This document shows, piece after piece, positions 22,234 through 34,600 of a DNA stretch of 64,000 bases (position 1 is its first letter; each line of letters opens with the position of its first letter). The position numbers and the translations under genes were made by a program. The notes beneath the pieces were generated by a model. The model was not told the DNA's origin. It was given only the letters and a program-made list of their open reading frames with translations, and ran no database searches. Source of the stretch: Liolophura sinensis (Eukaryota; Mollusca; Polyplacophora; Chitonida; Chitonidae); the NCBI RefSeq assembly GCF_032854445.1, contig NC_088302.1:36520191-36584190 (forward strand), in the 5' to 3' direction.

Positions 22234-22490
22234 GATTTATTTACGTATTTATTTGAATGGAGTTTTACTCAGTCCTTAAGAATATTTCACTTATACGACA
22301 GCAGCCAGGATTATGATGGGAGGAAACAGGGCAGAGCCTGGGGGAAACACACGACCATCTGCAGGTTTCTGACAGTCATCTCCGCATACGATTGGGGAGG
22401 AAGCCAGTCTGAGCTGGGCTGGAATTCATAGCGACCGCATTGATGGAAAGTTCATCAGTTCTGCGCTAAGACGTTAATCACCTAGTTATT
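22234..22490 (-). repeat. SINE, family A, nearly full length
   Basis: Read on the plus strand it starts with the complement of the tail (ATTTATTTGAATGGAGTTTT, AAGAATATTTCACTTATACG), then GGGAGGAAACAGGGCAGAGC, and ends with the tRNA-like head (GGAATTCATAGCGACCGC...GCGCTAAGACGTTAATCACC). Confidence 0.75.
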
Positions 22491-23304
22491 AGAAGCATCG
22501 CGTAACGTTTCTTTGTGGTTGTACGAACCAGTTTCAATCAGGCTAGAACAACATCGTTTAAAACCTAACTTTCTTCAGCCGAGTGGCACAGATGTTTTGA
22601 CCCTTCTGGTACTTAATTGAACAAGTCAGCGTGGAATATCACTGCTTGGTACGACAATATAACGTTAGACTAGTTTAGCCACGTACGTACGGCTAGGGAT
22701 ATTTCAGTTCGTGTTGATATTTCACGAAAATATGCTTGTATAGACATGGATGAATAAGGAATACAAGATACGCTCACGACTCTGTTCGTCAAAAGCCATC
22801 ATTGCCATGGAAGTGTTTTGCGTGACAGACACGTGAATCTGGTTGGGGCGCATATTGGCGTTCAAATATTGTCAGTTAGTTTCCATATATTTGACTAACT
22901 AAATCACGACCAATAATTGTGCCCATATGTCCTTTTTTCCATCAGATATCTCAGTGTTATTCATAAACTAAGTATCTAGTTAAAGATATTGAATATTAAT
23001 CTCTAAGCCTCATTTAAATAGAATATAACTAATACAATAGATTAGACAATTTAATATTAAGGCAGTAAAACAAAAAGAAAATCAAATATCATACAAAAGT
23101 ATGATAATAAAACTTAAAAGCTGTGATTTTCAGCCAAGTTACACAATCAGTAATCATAAAATAAGCAATATTAGGTCATTCCCTGATGGCATCATTTCAG
23201 TAGATTTTGATCTCAGCAGCCAGTGTCACCGCCATTTGTCACTTATGCTTTTTTGTGTGGGAGCGTTAGGTGTGTTTTAAGAATGGTTTGCTTGAAGGCT
23301 GCAA
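22491..23304. other. Intergenic stretch, nothing recognised
   Basis: AT-rich DNA leading into the 39-bp satellite; no gene is seen. Confidence 0.3.
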
Positions 23305-24860
23305 AGTACAGCACGTTAATATGAAATACATTTTCTATTCTGTAGTACGGCACGTTAATATGAAATACAGTTTCTATTAAGAAGTACATCACGTTAATAA
23401 GAAATATAGTTTCTGTACTGTAGTACAGCACGTTAATATGAAATATATTTTCTATTATATAATACGGCACGTTAATATGAAATACAGTTTCTATTATATA
23501 ATACGGTACGTTAGTATTTAATACAGTTTCTGTACTGTATTGCGGCACATGAGTATGAAAAACAATTTCTATTATGTTGTATGGCACGTTTATATGATAT
23601 ACAGTTTCTATACGGTAGTGCGGCACGTGAATGTGAAATACAGTTTCTGTGCTGTAGGCCGGCACGTTAATATGAAATACAGTTTCTATTATGTAGTACG
23701 GCAAGTTAATATAAAATACATTTCCTATTCTGTGGCCCGGCACGTTAATTTGAAATATAGTTTCTGTACTGTAGTACAGCACGTTAATATGAAATAGTTT
23801 CTATTATATCGTACTTCAAGTCAGTATTTAATACAGTTTCTGTACTGTAGCGTTGGACGTGAGTATGAAATACAGTTTATATTACGTAGTACGGCACGTT
23901 AATATGAAATGCAGTTTCCGTACTGTAATACGGCACGTGGGTATGAAATACAGTTTCTGTTATGTAGTACAGCACGTTAATATGAGATGCAGTTCCTGTA
24001 CTGTAGAACGGCACGTGAGTGTGAAATACAGTTTCTATTATGTTGTACGGCACGTTAATATGAAATAGAGTTTTTACTATGTAGTCCGGCACGTTAACAT
24101 GAAATACATTTTCTATTCTGTAGTACGGCACGTTAATATGAAATATAGTTTTTGTAATGTAGTACAGAACGTTAATATGTAATACAGTTACTATTATGTG
24201 GTACGGCACGTTAGTATTTAATATAGTGGCTGTACCGTAGTGCGGCACGTGAACATGAAATACAGTTTCTGTTATGTAGTACGGCACGTTAATACGAAAT
24301 ACAGTTTCTGTGCTGTGATGGGACACGTTAATATGAAATAGTTTCTGGACTGTAGTGCTGTACATGGGTATGAAATACAGTTTCTATTATGTAGTCCGGC
24401 ACGTGAAAATAAAATACATGTTCTTTTCTGTAGTCCGGCATGTTAAAATGAAATACAGTTCTTTACCGTAGTGGGGCACGTGAGTATGAATGCAGTTTCT
24501 ATTATGTAGTACGACACGTTACGACACGTTAATATGAAATAGTTTGTATTATGTAGTACGGCACGTTAATATGAAATACAGTTTCTATTATGTAATACGG
24601 CACGTTAATATGAAATACACTTTAAGTACTGTAGAGCAGCACGTTGATATGAAATACGGTTTCTGCTCTGTAGTCCGGCACCTTAATATGAAATACGGTT
24701 TCTGCTCTGTAGTCCGGCACCTTAATACGAAATACGGTTTCTATTCTGTAGTCCACAGGCTTTATGTGTAAACACAGACTTACGCGAAAATAGTTTTTAT
24801 TATGTTTCGGCACACTTAATATGTGAAATACGGTTTCTACTGTGTTTTGGCAGATGTGAA
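23305..24860. repeat. 39-bp satellite array, about 40 copies
   Basis: The unit consensus is about TACGGCACGTTAATATGAAA then TACAGTTTCTATTATGTAG. Variants differ in the second half (CTATTATGTAG or CTGTACTGTAG) and in the TTAATAT / GTGAGTAT / TTAGTATTTAAT block. The TTAGTATTTAAT variant recurs at about 23511, 23820 and 24211, spacings near 8 and 10 units, which suggests higher-order repeats. Because 39 is a multiple of three, both strands carry long open frames with a 13-residue period; these are by-products of the array. Confidence 0.95.
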
Positions 24861-24999
24861 ATGTATATTGTATAGTGTAGGTCTAATAATGCACACTCGA
24901 ATGGAAAGCAGTTGAGTGTAGAGTGATGTAGTGTAACATGACACACCCGTACAAAAAGCATTTTTCTCAGTTTAACGTTGTACGACACTTTCATCCTAT

Positions 25000-25700
25000 A
25001 CAGTTTGCGTCCTGCACATATTATCTTAAATGCAGTTTGTTAAATAACACAGTGGTATGAACCGCACTTTGTACAGTATAAGATGGCAGTATGAACCACA
25101 GTTTGTATAGTGTAGAAAGGCACAGTGGTAGGAACAAATCTCGCTTCATGTGACATGCATAGCACACTTTTATTAAATGAAGTTTTACAGTGCTTCAGGT
25201 CACAATGCTATGAGTGTCACGGTTACGACACTCGGTTACGAACGGCAATGCCTGTGACTTATCGTGGAAAACTTCCAGCACACACCGTGTGTACACCGTG
25301 GCATTTCACCATGAAATGCGGGTTGTAAAGTTTGTACATAAATAACGGAACACAACGAGTGCTGTAACTATATACTTTATTGTAACATGAACGCTTTAAC
25401 CTATTTGTAACACTGTACAGTTTACCACCTTTTCATGGGAATCACTTGATCGAGCTATCACTGTTACTGGACTAGTTTAAACAGTACTTATCAACGGCCA
25501 TTTCGTAAACCATAGTTTGATTCAGTATTTTAACGTATCTCTAGTAAACTATATTTTCATGCAGTACTTCACTGCTACCCTTGAGCAAGCTGTAGATACG
25601 TGCAGTACTTTTACCACTAAACTTCAGCAAACTATAGTTTGTTGTAGTACTTTATCTCTGTAAACCATCGTCTGATGCATTTAGCAAGCTAACGCTGAGC
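25000..25700. repeat. Decayed tandem repeats beside the 39-bp satellite
   Basis: Loosely periodic blocks such as GGTATGAACCGCACTTTGTA / AGTATGAACCACAGTTTGTA (about 25055-25110), and later CAAACTATAGTTTGTTGTAG with AGTACTTT blocks (about 25500-25690), look like strongly diverged array material. Confidence 0.45.
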
Positions 25701-25744
25701 ACTGCCAGAAATGGGCACCGACATCATCTACGCGAATATTAGCT

Positions 25745-25912
25745 CTATACAACGGTTTTGGACTCGAACCGTATGACTATCTGCCAGACCTTCCCTTGAA
25801 CGATGTATGAGGAAGCCAGCCTGAGTTTTACTTGAACTCACAACTGCTGCATTGATGAAAAGTACCTGATTCATTGTGATTGCGCTAGCGCTTTAACCAC
25901 TTGGACACGAAA
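25745..25912 (-). repeat. SINE, family A, head half
   Basis: GAGGAAGCCAGCCTGAGTTT, ACTTGAACTCACAACTGC and GCGCTAGCGCTTTAACCACT in complement match the tRNA-like half of family A; the tail half is missing. Confidence 0.6.
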
Positions 25913-26075
25913 GCCAGGATGACTAACGGTTCCATTTTTGACATGTTTAGATTTGCCAAATAAATTGTTAACAAAATCGAAAGTCAAGGATTCCCTTTAT
26001 CTCCCATTGAGCTCTGCAAAACATAATACAACTTTCTTAGCACATATGTTAGTACTGCGTAATTTGTGTCATTTA

Positions 26076-26270
26076 TTTAATTGTTTTTTAAGCCATTCTC
26101 AAGACTGACGGCTGTCAGATTTATGGTTGGAAGAAACTAGGCACAGCTCTGGAGAAACAACTGCACTTTGCCGGGTAACAAACCTCTTGTCGCAGCTGAT
26201 CCAGCGGAAGCCGGATTTGAACTTGCCACCTCATTCGGCTAGTATTAGTGGTATTCCGAGTTCAGCTCTT
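26076..26270 (-). repeat. SINE, family A (diverged)
   Basis: The TTTATTTAATTG tail complement, CATTCTCAAGACTGACGGC, GGAAGAAACTAGGCACAGC and GATTTGAACTTGCCACC follow the family A block order. Confidence 0.6.
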
Positions 26271-27536
26271 ATATAGAATGACCTCCAGGCGCATGTATTT
26301 TACCCTACATTTGTTTCATGAGATATGTTCGTAGAAGATTCAGAATTGACAGACGTAGTTATGACCTGTGATGTGGGAAAGGAACTTATCTAGGCCTAGT
26401 TAGTTAAATATGATTCTTTGACCTTATTATGGTCCGCTGTTAAATTTCGCTCGCCTCTGTTTTAATCTCTCTGCAAGAAACCATCTCTTCCTAAGTCTAC
26501 AAACAACAATTATGTTTATACACATACAACTTAACAATTAACACAGTTTCTATCATATCAAAGTACAAAATTATCAAAACTTACCTGACACTGTTTACAA
26601 TTTGACATTATGAACAACAATATCATTCCATTAAATTGACACACAATTTCAACTACAAATGCATGTGTTTAACAGTTTGCTTGTCAGTCAGGACATATGG
26701 GCGTGGTCAAGCATTCAAGTACGTGGTCAAGTACGCTTGCCATCCTGTTGCCATAACTGATACTGTTCCGACTAGTTACTCGCTATAAACAGTGCATTAT
26801 TTCTGTCTTATAAAATCATTGCAATGACAAACTTTATCTCGGTCGTGTTACACGGACCATGGCGGCGTAGAATGTACGCCAAAGACGTCTTTCTGTGGGT
26901 AACCAGTGACATGCCATTGGTCTGAAAAACAGTCGTGTAAGAGTTCGGGGACTATCGACATACCAAACAACTTCTGATTCGTTTCAGTGGGATTGGACTT
27001 GTATCCTTTCAAAAGTAGGCAATTCGTTTTTATTTTTTGTATTTTTTTGTATGAGCCTATGCCTGAGGGTACCGACGACAACATTATAAAACTGCATTTC
27101 TATTTGTGACCGGCGATAGTCATAGAGATCGATATAAGCGTACTGGAACGAACGCTTTTGATCGTAACTCACTCGAACAATGAAGTCTGCATAAACTCAG
27201 GCTGTTTCGATGCTGACGAAGTTACATATATTTTCAATACAATCATTTGTAAAGAATTCTTTTCCTTTTCTGATCACTTTCATATCGAATAAAGCCTCTA
27301 TTTGCCTTTGGGGGGAATATTCAAATAGTCATGCACTGTATTCACCTCAAACATTTACAAACGGTAAAAGATAAATGCAAATGGATTCATCTCTGCTACA
27401 TGCTGAGAGAATGGTACGGCAGTTTACTATTATTTTGCTGCTCCCTATCTATTGTTTTGATAAAGTTTATAGCCCCACTTCACCAGTATCTTCTGTTCGA
27501 AGCTCTTCGTCGATGTTCTGCTGAACAGTGGTTGAC
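26271..27536. other. Intergenic stretch between the two convergent genes
   Basis: No gene is recognised. Several open frames on both strands lack signatures. Its right end borders the putative polyadenylation signal of the DUR3-like gene. Confidence 0.35.
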
Positions 27537-27542
27537 TTTATT
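27537..27542 (-). promoter_or_regulatory. Putative polyadenylation signal of the DUR3-like gene
   Basis: AATAAA on the minus strand about 400 bases after the stop codon. No nearer exact match is seen, so a 3' UTR of about 0.4 kb is proposed. Confidence 0.35.
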
Positions 27543-27938
27543 CGACAGCATCCGACTAGTCCATGAAAAACGTATCTCAGAAACTGCCAGAACGTGGAAT
27601 CATCGATGGCCTGTCCCACGTACAGGTAGATGACAACAACAACACAAGCACAGAGGTAGTATAGTCTCCAACAAGCCTTGACTCCACCTTTGTAGTATCT
27701 ATTGTCCAAACTTTCTGACATCACAAGTTCGTGAATACACTTGTGGTACTTCTAGTTGAAGATGTCGTTCTTCTTGATGCTTTCCTGCTGTTTCAAGTTA
27801 GCCTTGATTTCTGTCCAATTTTTTTTGATATGTGCTGTCACACTCTGTCATTGTTTGTTAACATAAGAATTTCTTCGCAAGGACCACTGATGTAGGCAAT
27901 AAACAGTTGCCAGGAGAAAGCTGCCTAAATGATTGTAC

Positions 27939-28615
27939 TTAGACTTTGGCGCCGTCTTGGTGACCACCATCAGACAACATCACTTGCAACTCCATGTTCT
28001 TTGAGTTATTGGCGGTGTTGTCGTTTTTCATCGGCGATCGTTTGCTCGCTTCTTTCGTTTTGTTCAGCCTGTATTGCTTCAGCATCTTTTTCACTTCTTC
28101 GACGGGCGGAAAGAATATTACTATGATTGCCATGATGACTGCCCAAATATGACAGAATGTGACCCAGCCCTTGAAGACCCCGTCGTCCATCACTGGGAAA
28201 ATGACCATGATGCATGGGATGACAACGGCGAATACCCCAATGCTGATCAAGCCTGTGGCGTAAGCCAGGATTTTGGCTGACCGAAAACAAATCTCCATCT
28301 GGTGATAGGAAGGTTTTCCTTCGTACTGAATACCTTTCAACTCCTCTTGGTAGTTCTGCTCCCAAGGGTTCAGTGGATTGTCAATGTCTTGTGTTTTCTG
28401 CCACTCCTCTTCCTCGTCCTCCCGTGTCTTCACATTGCTGGTTAGGTAGGACACGATAACGGATACTCCGAGACTGAAGCCAAACGCCGCGGCGATGCCC
28501 GCCAGAATTGTGTGATCTTGGGCAGTGTTTATAAGGAAATTTCCCAGCCCACCTGGAAATGTGCTGGCCATCCCGAGGGTGACGACAATCCCGGCTATTA
28601 ACCCACTTATACCAC
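27939..28615 (-). CDS. DUR3-like: DUR3-like gene, exon 7 with stop
   Basis: Acceptor TTTTTCAG. It encodes SGLIAGIVVTLGMAS, two short membrane segments with a charged loop (REDEEEEWQKTQDIDNPLN), then segments ending VFKGWVTFCHIWAVIMAI and FFPPVEEVKK, the DUR3-type C-terminal helix. The last about 50 residues form a charged cytoplasmic tail. The stop is TAA. Confidence 0.93.
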
Positions 28616-31600
28616 CTGAAAAATATACACACACATCATATGTTTTTTTTTCGTACGCACATTTGCACACGTAGGCTCATACATAATAGAGATGTCTTCA
28701 ACTGTGACTTAAAATTTTATGGTTAAAGGAAATCGGAGTGGCCGAAATAACCCCCCGACCTTTGGTGAGTTAGTAGCAAACTTTCCTAGGTGTGACATGC
28801 AAACCACGTGCAAGAACACACAGGTGAGAATCGTCAACCACTTATCGCCACCAAGGCTTCGGCAGCAATGATCGTTGAGAAATCTAGAAAATCTCCTGTC
28901 CAAGAAGATGGACAGAACGCTTCAGCTTGTAACTGAACATTTTTCACTGGCAATCTACAAAGAAAGGGTTTGAAATTCCTTCAATCGAAATTCATACCCT
29001 TTACCAAGGCTCATTATTCAAGTGGAGTTGACTTTTAAAAAGCGGTGTTTCAATCGAAATTCATGTCCTTTGCAATGACCCATTGTTCATTTAGAGCTGA
29101 CTTTATAAAAGTGATGCTTCAATCGAAATTCGCACCTTTTACCATGCTCCATTGATGAAATAGAGCTGCCCTTAAAAACGTGGTGTTTCAATCAAAATTC
29201 ATATCTTTTACCATGGCCTTTTAATGAAAGTGGACCACAATTTATCTTGATGAAATAAAGCAGTTAACATCATAGAGGCATACCTGCGATAAGACCCGGT
29301 CCCGTGGCTTTGGCCCACATAATGCTTAAGAAGACAGGAGGGAAACACGGAACGGTGACAACGGCACCCTCATAAAAGATCCAGTTGAGATCAATACCAG
29401 ATTCAAACACGACAAGCCCCAGAGGGATGATGCAGATCGTCACCCAGATAATGCACCAGTTCTTAAAGCGAATTAAACTGTCCAAGTATTCTCGGTAGCG
29501 ACCATGATGTTCACAAGTATAGTTAGGCTTGAGTTTCCGGTTGTCCTTCGCCAGTGAACGCGCCTGAACGTCCGCGGTGCACGTTTCACAGTCAGCGATG
29601 TAATGACATTCACAGTATACTTTATCGGCGTTTTGGTCGTTGGAGGAGTTTTTCGTTTCAAAGCTTGGTTTTTTGTTTCGACCACAAAGAACACACTGAT
29701 TGTGCTTAACGCCCTCCCTGTAAATTATAAATATCAGGTTATTATCATTGAGAAATTATTATAAACCATTTACGTTGTCAATCTTTAAAATGATTACACA
29801 AAGCAACTCATTTGAAGAAAGCAGTAACTTAAATGGTAAATCAGTATTAAATGGTAATGGTACTAAATGTGACTTTGACTGATCTGATTCTTCTTTTCAG
29901 CCGCTTGCTGAAAAACAAAACGTGTCAAATAAATTTCCCGTGGACCAATTCGTTACGTTGATTTAAGGTGACTGGACGAAATGATGTCTCGAAATCTCCG
30001 AAATCTGTCCGATAATTTTGTCCAATCGGCTGGTTCGTATTGTCGTAACACTGGATACAGAGGAAAGGTGCGTGATTTATGAAATTTCAGTGTAACGCGA
30101 CCAGAAACGAATAAGACTTGGACAATAAAAGACACCCTGAAGACAAATGCTTAAAGATGACTGCAGGTATAATCGCCATTGAGTGTTGCAAAAATTATTT
30201 TATTTTGAATTTTGTTTTAAGGCTGTATGACCGAAGGTCGTGTGGAGTGACCCGAACCCCCGAGTGGTCCCAAATCCTTGTGTAGGTAGCCATAAGATCG
30301 ATTACTTAAGTTTCCGGCAACCAATAGAGCTTGCATACCTGTAGGGTTTGAAGTATGTTTGGTAGATGTCGTACACGATGATGGATGACACGGCCATGAC
30401 CTCTCCACTTCCGGTAGACATGAGGGCCATGGCTCCCATGGTCAGGATCATGATCCCGCCGGTGGAACCAAGAACCCGTTCGGCAATTAGTGGGGTCACT
30501 AAACCTGGGAACATACGGGGGTAATCTCAGAATGTCGTTTTAGTGATCTATATACACTGAATCAAACGTTTTGGTGTAGAGCCTTGATAAACATGAAGCC
30601 AGTTTAAGTTTTGTATAAAATTCATAAATTCATAAATAATTTATTTATTTTATGGATTCATAAATCAATCCAGCATTTTCTATGTTTCTGGTGACATATC
30701 CCTTCGTCTGTTTCATTGAGCTTGAAAGACAACAGTTATTAAAAGCTACAACCAGGAAAAATATCCATCATTATGTAATTAATTACACAAGAAATTATAC
30801 ACATAATTACCAAGCGGAAATTAAAATACTGAACATGCGTAGAAATACTAGGTAAACTAATATTTCCGACAAGCAATCTCACCTTCTGTGATCTCGCCAT
30901 CTTGTAACAAGTGCGAGCCGTTGTGGTAGCACAGTGTCAGATATCCGATGCCCGTCGTTGTTGCCATAGTGGTTGGGATAGTAAACCACATGAAACCGCC
31001 TAGAATAAAACCAAGTACACCTTGTTTAGGTTTAGCGGCGATTCTGCTTTGCCACGAGGCCTGGTCACAAAATGTCACGGCCGAGGATACGAATATTTCA
31101 ATGACTCCGTACAAGAGAGCGCCAGTAGACCGGAAGGTGACGAAACTGTTGTCCACGTTGCCTTCAGGACCTTCCACACAGGACACAGCTTCGTAGACTT
31201 TCTGTACACTGCCTAACCCTTGGTCGTCATTGTCACTGACGTAAAAAATACGGACGACGAAGATAATCAATAGGATGAATACCAGACAGGCGTTGAAGTA
31301 GGATACGTAAAACGTCGTACCCAGACCGCCAACAAAGGAGTAAGAACCAAACAACATGGCCATGACAAAAATGACGAATTCGTCGGAGGCATCCTCTGTC
31401 AGAGACTGGATGGTGGCCTGCCCAGCCAGGATAATACCGATGGTAATGACGAGATTGGTTAGTAGAGCGAAGAAACAGAAAACGATGTGGGTTTGTTTGC
31501 CGAACCGAGCCTTCATTATCTGAAGAAAAATATAAGACAAATTCAAATAATAACAATAGTAATAATAATAATGAGATGCCATTCCGCAAACAAATGAACA

Positions 31601-34600
31601 AAAGATGACTGGATGGTGTAGTGACGGGAAAATAAACCATCAGATATAAAGAAGGACGAATTTAAACCACTTCTAGTTGACTATAAAATAGGCTGGTGAT
31701 GGCAACAAGTTGCGAGAGCGGGTTTCGGGTTGAATGAGATATCTAGATTTGTAAGCCACTTATGGTTCGGTGAAAACGAGTGAATCCAAAGATGGTCAGT
31801 CGTGTGGATGCTGGAGGGATGGAAGGAGGATGGGAAGATGAACAATATAGTTATTTGTGGTTGGTTGAATCAAGGTAACCAATAACCCTCTATCTGTAGA
31901 TGGAAGCAGTGAAGGGTGACAAGATTACTAATAGAAGTGTGAAACAGCAAATGTGTGGTTAAGCACTGATGCTTCGATGTAACATACAAATAGCTCGAGG
32001 GAAAGGTATTTTACTTGAAAGAGGTCAAATTTTAAAGTAAGGTTCATCATACAGACAGCTGAAAACTATGGGTAAAAATACTTTCATTTATTTTTCCAGA
32101 TTTTTTGAAGTAAGTTGAAAGGCGTTCAAATATTTGATAACTATAGTGCGCTTTATGAGCCATACTGACGGTGTATAGAAACTTTGACGTCACACCACCT
32201 TTCATTCCTGATATTCAACAGAAGGAATGTATTTTGGGGAACATTATTTCAGTAATTTACTCATGGGTAAAAAGAGTTATTCCAACAGTGAGTGTCGTCA
32301 TTAGAGTTGGAAAAACTTCCTTCCTTTTTAGATGCCTTTTCCTTTAATAAAGCTGCACGGCTTGCCATACTCCTTTCATGTAGGCAAATTGCTTACTGGA
32401 CCCCTTTATGGAAGCAGTCTGCGACAACAGCTAACTAAAATCCTTATATAATGGTTCTGCCTAAATAACTCATTAAATCTCTCCGTGAGAACGTTTTTCT
32501 CTTCGAGAACGATTTTAAATTACCCTCCTAGTAGTAAATGGCGCTAAGGCGTATAAGGAATATGTTAAGACTTGGAAATACGTAATAATCCATTGTTGTT
32601 TACGTCCATCAGTTTTGATAAATAGGTGCATAGCGTGTCGGGTTGCACGCGATGACCAAAGGGCAACAACTCTGACGGTCGTATGGTTTCGAAACTCCCA
32701 GAAATGAAGTGTCGTTAAGGCTGGAGAACATCAATCAAATGCAATTCCCGGTGTCGTATTAGCTGCTTCAAATTCGTCTTAATCAAATGATTTTCCTGTA
32801 GACGTGGATCGGAAGTGAATATTGCAAGTGACAGCGGAGTTATTGGTTGTATAACGGCTGGCTAAGAGTATATCACCAACTTCCGGTCTAGCTTTTCCGA
32901 TATCGCAATGACGGCATAGTAAGGGATGCTTTCCCATCAGTTAACGGGATAAACTGAGTCTAATTTTATATGAGAGAAAATAAACTATGTTAGTCCAGTT
33001 TTATGCTGTGTGCCTCATAAATCCGGAGTCATTCTCGTCCAGTTAGTAAGTTCATTATTCCCCACAAGGGCCGATCTTATTGGAAAAGCATCAGGCTTAA
33101 AGTATCTGTGGTTACCAGGGACAAACACGAGGCGAACTGCGCTAAGCGGGGTATTCGTACTTTTCCTGGAGAACTGCCAACTCTTTCCACTTGTCAAGGA
33201 TGAAAAATGTTTACAACATTCCCCTTGTAGCTTTTTCAAACAGTTCTTCCAGGTTATTTGCGGTTAGCTGAAAACAGAGCATCTGGGAAAGAAAACTGCA
33301 GGTGGCGTCTATTCCTATTGTCTCTGACAGCAGCAATGCTGGGTCCCGCCTGCTACTCCCTTCCAGAGTTTGTAATCTAAACCAAACACCATTATTTTCC
33401 GAAGACGATTATAAATGGTGCCTCGCCTCGACGCTACTCTCAGGGTCGTCCCGGGGACATAGCATTAAACCGATCATAAAAGTGTTAGGTTATGTGGCAT
33501 GGTTGATTACATCCGGTATAAATTACATCATAAGGAAATGATCACCAAAATAATGGTCATTTGGCTGATCTACGCCGATCTAAAACGGAAAAAGATCTAT
33601 AATATCTGTGAAAATTTCTTATTATAACCACAGTAATGCGTGCAAAAGATTATAATGTCCTAATCGATTTTTTTCTGAAAGTTTTACTTTCTGGACGATA
33701 TCCATAAGACTGGCTTCTTAGCTTTACGCTGTCTGTGGAGACGCCATAGTAAAAATGTCCTTTCTAATACAAGTAGTCCAGACTTGTACAACTAGAGACT
33801 CACGATTACAATACTGATTACATTCACGCGCCTACAACTGACGTTGTAACTGTTGTAACCATGATTTACCGTGGTCAGTTTTAAGCGCGTGGCCTAAAGG
33901 TAATGACAAATGTGATAAAAATTGCGTGACAATAATGAAATGCCACAATTGGTTTTCTTTATATTCGAAGAAGGTACTCATAAGTCATCAGTCACATTTG
34001 ATTACAATTCGCTCTAACCTTCAAATTTAACAACCCATGCGCGTGATGACGTTACACGAAGAAGTCCAGTAAAGCTGGAGCATGTCTGTAATGATGAAGA
34101 CATAGGTGAAAACTGATACAAATCTGACTGAAATTTGAGTTTTGCTGCATGACATAGAGAGACGTTTAGAGCATCACCGATTGATCTTGATTCAAAATCG
34201 CATCACGTTCTATGATAGTTGTTCGCTTAAATAATCAATCAAATTACACTATATAATCAGTGAACTGAAGAATTAGGTACATATTGGGATTATTGTTTGT
34301 TTTTTTAATTTTATATATTAATGTGTAACTAAGGCGGCAATAAGATTATCAATAACTCGCAGTGCATTTAAATCAGGCATAAAAACAATACAATAGCCAT
34401 CTGTTGCAAATACATGTCACGCTTTGTTAGAGCTATATTGCCCAAGGCAAAGTGTTAAAGTCATAAGTCAGGCCATCGAGCTGAAAAAAGGCAACGTCAG
34501 ATATTTGTTGTATCTCGGATTAATATAATATTAGTAGAATATAATAGAATATAATTTTGAAAAAATTGCAATTAACGTTTGTCTAAATAAGAATTATGTT

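Noticed and set aside
23243-23782. A 179-codon minus-strand frame with HINVPYY-type repeats
   Set aside because: It is produced by the 39-bp satellite, whose period is a multiple of three; equally long frames exist on the other strand.
23877-24365. A 162-codon minus-strand frame in the same array
   Set aside because: Same cause; it tracks the repeat unit and has no independent start or end signals.
23305-24860. Possible CRISPR array
   Set aside because: The repeats are contiguous with no unique spacers, and the window is eukaryotic.
27467-27724. A minus-strand frame just past the DUR3-like stop
   Set aside because: It lies in the predicted 3' UTR, starts after the stop codon of exon 7 and has no independent support.
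28006-28365. A 119-codon minus-strand frame overlapping DUR3-like exon 7
   Set aside because: It is a shadow in another frame of the well-supported exon, whose own frame matches DUR3.
31233-31640. A 135-codon minus-strand frame overlapping DUR3-like exon 4
   Set aside because: Shadow frame of exon 4; no signature of its own.
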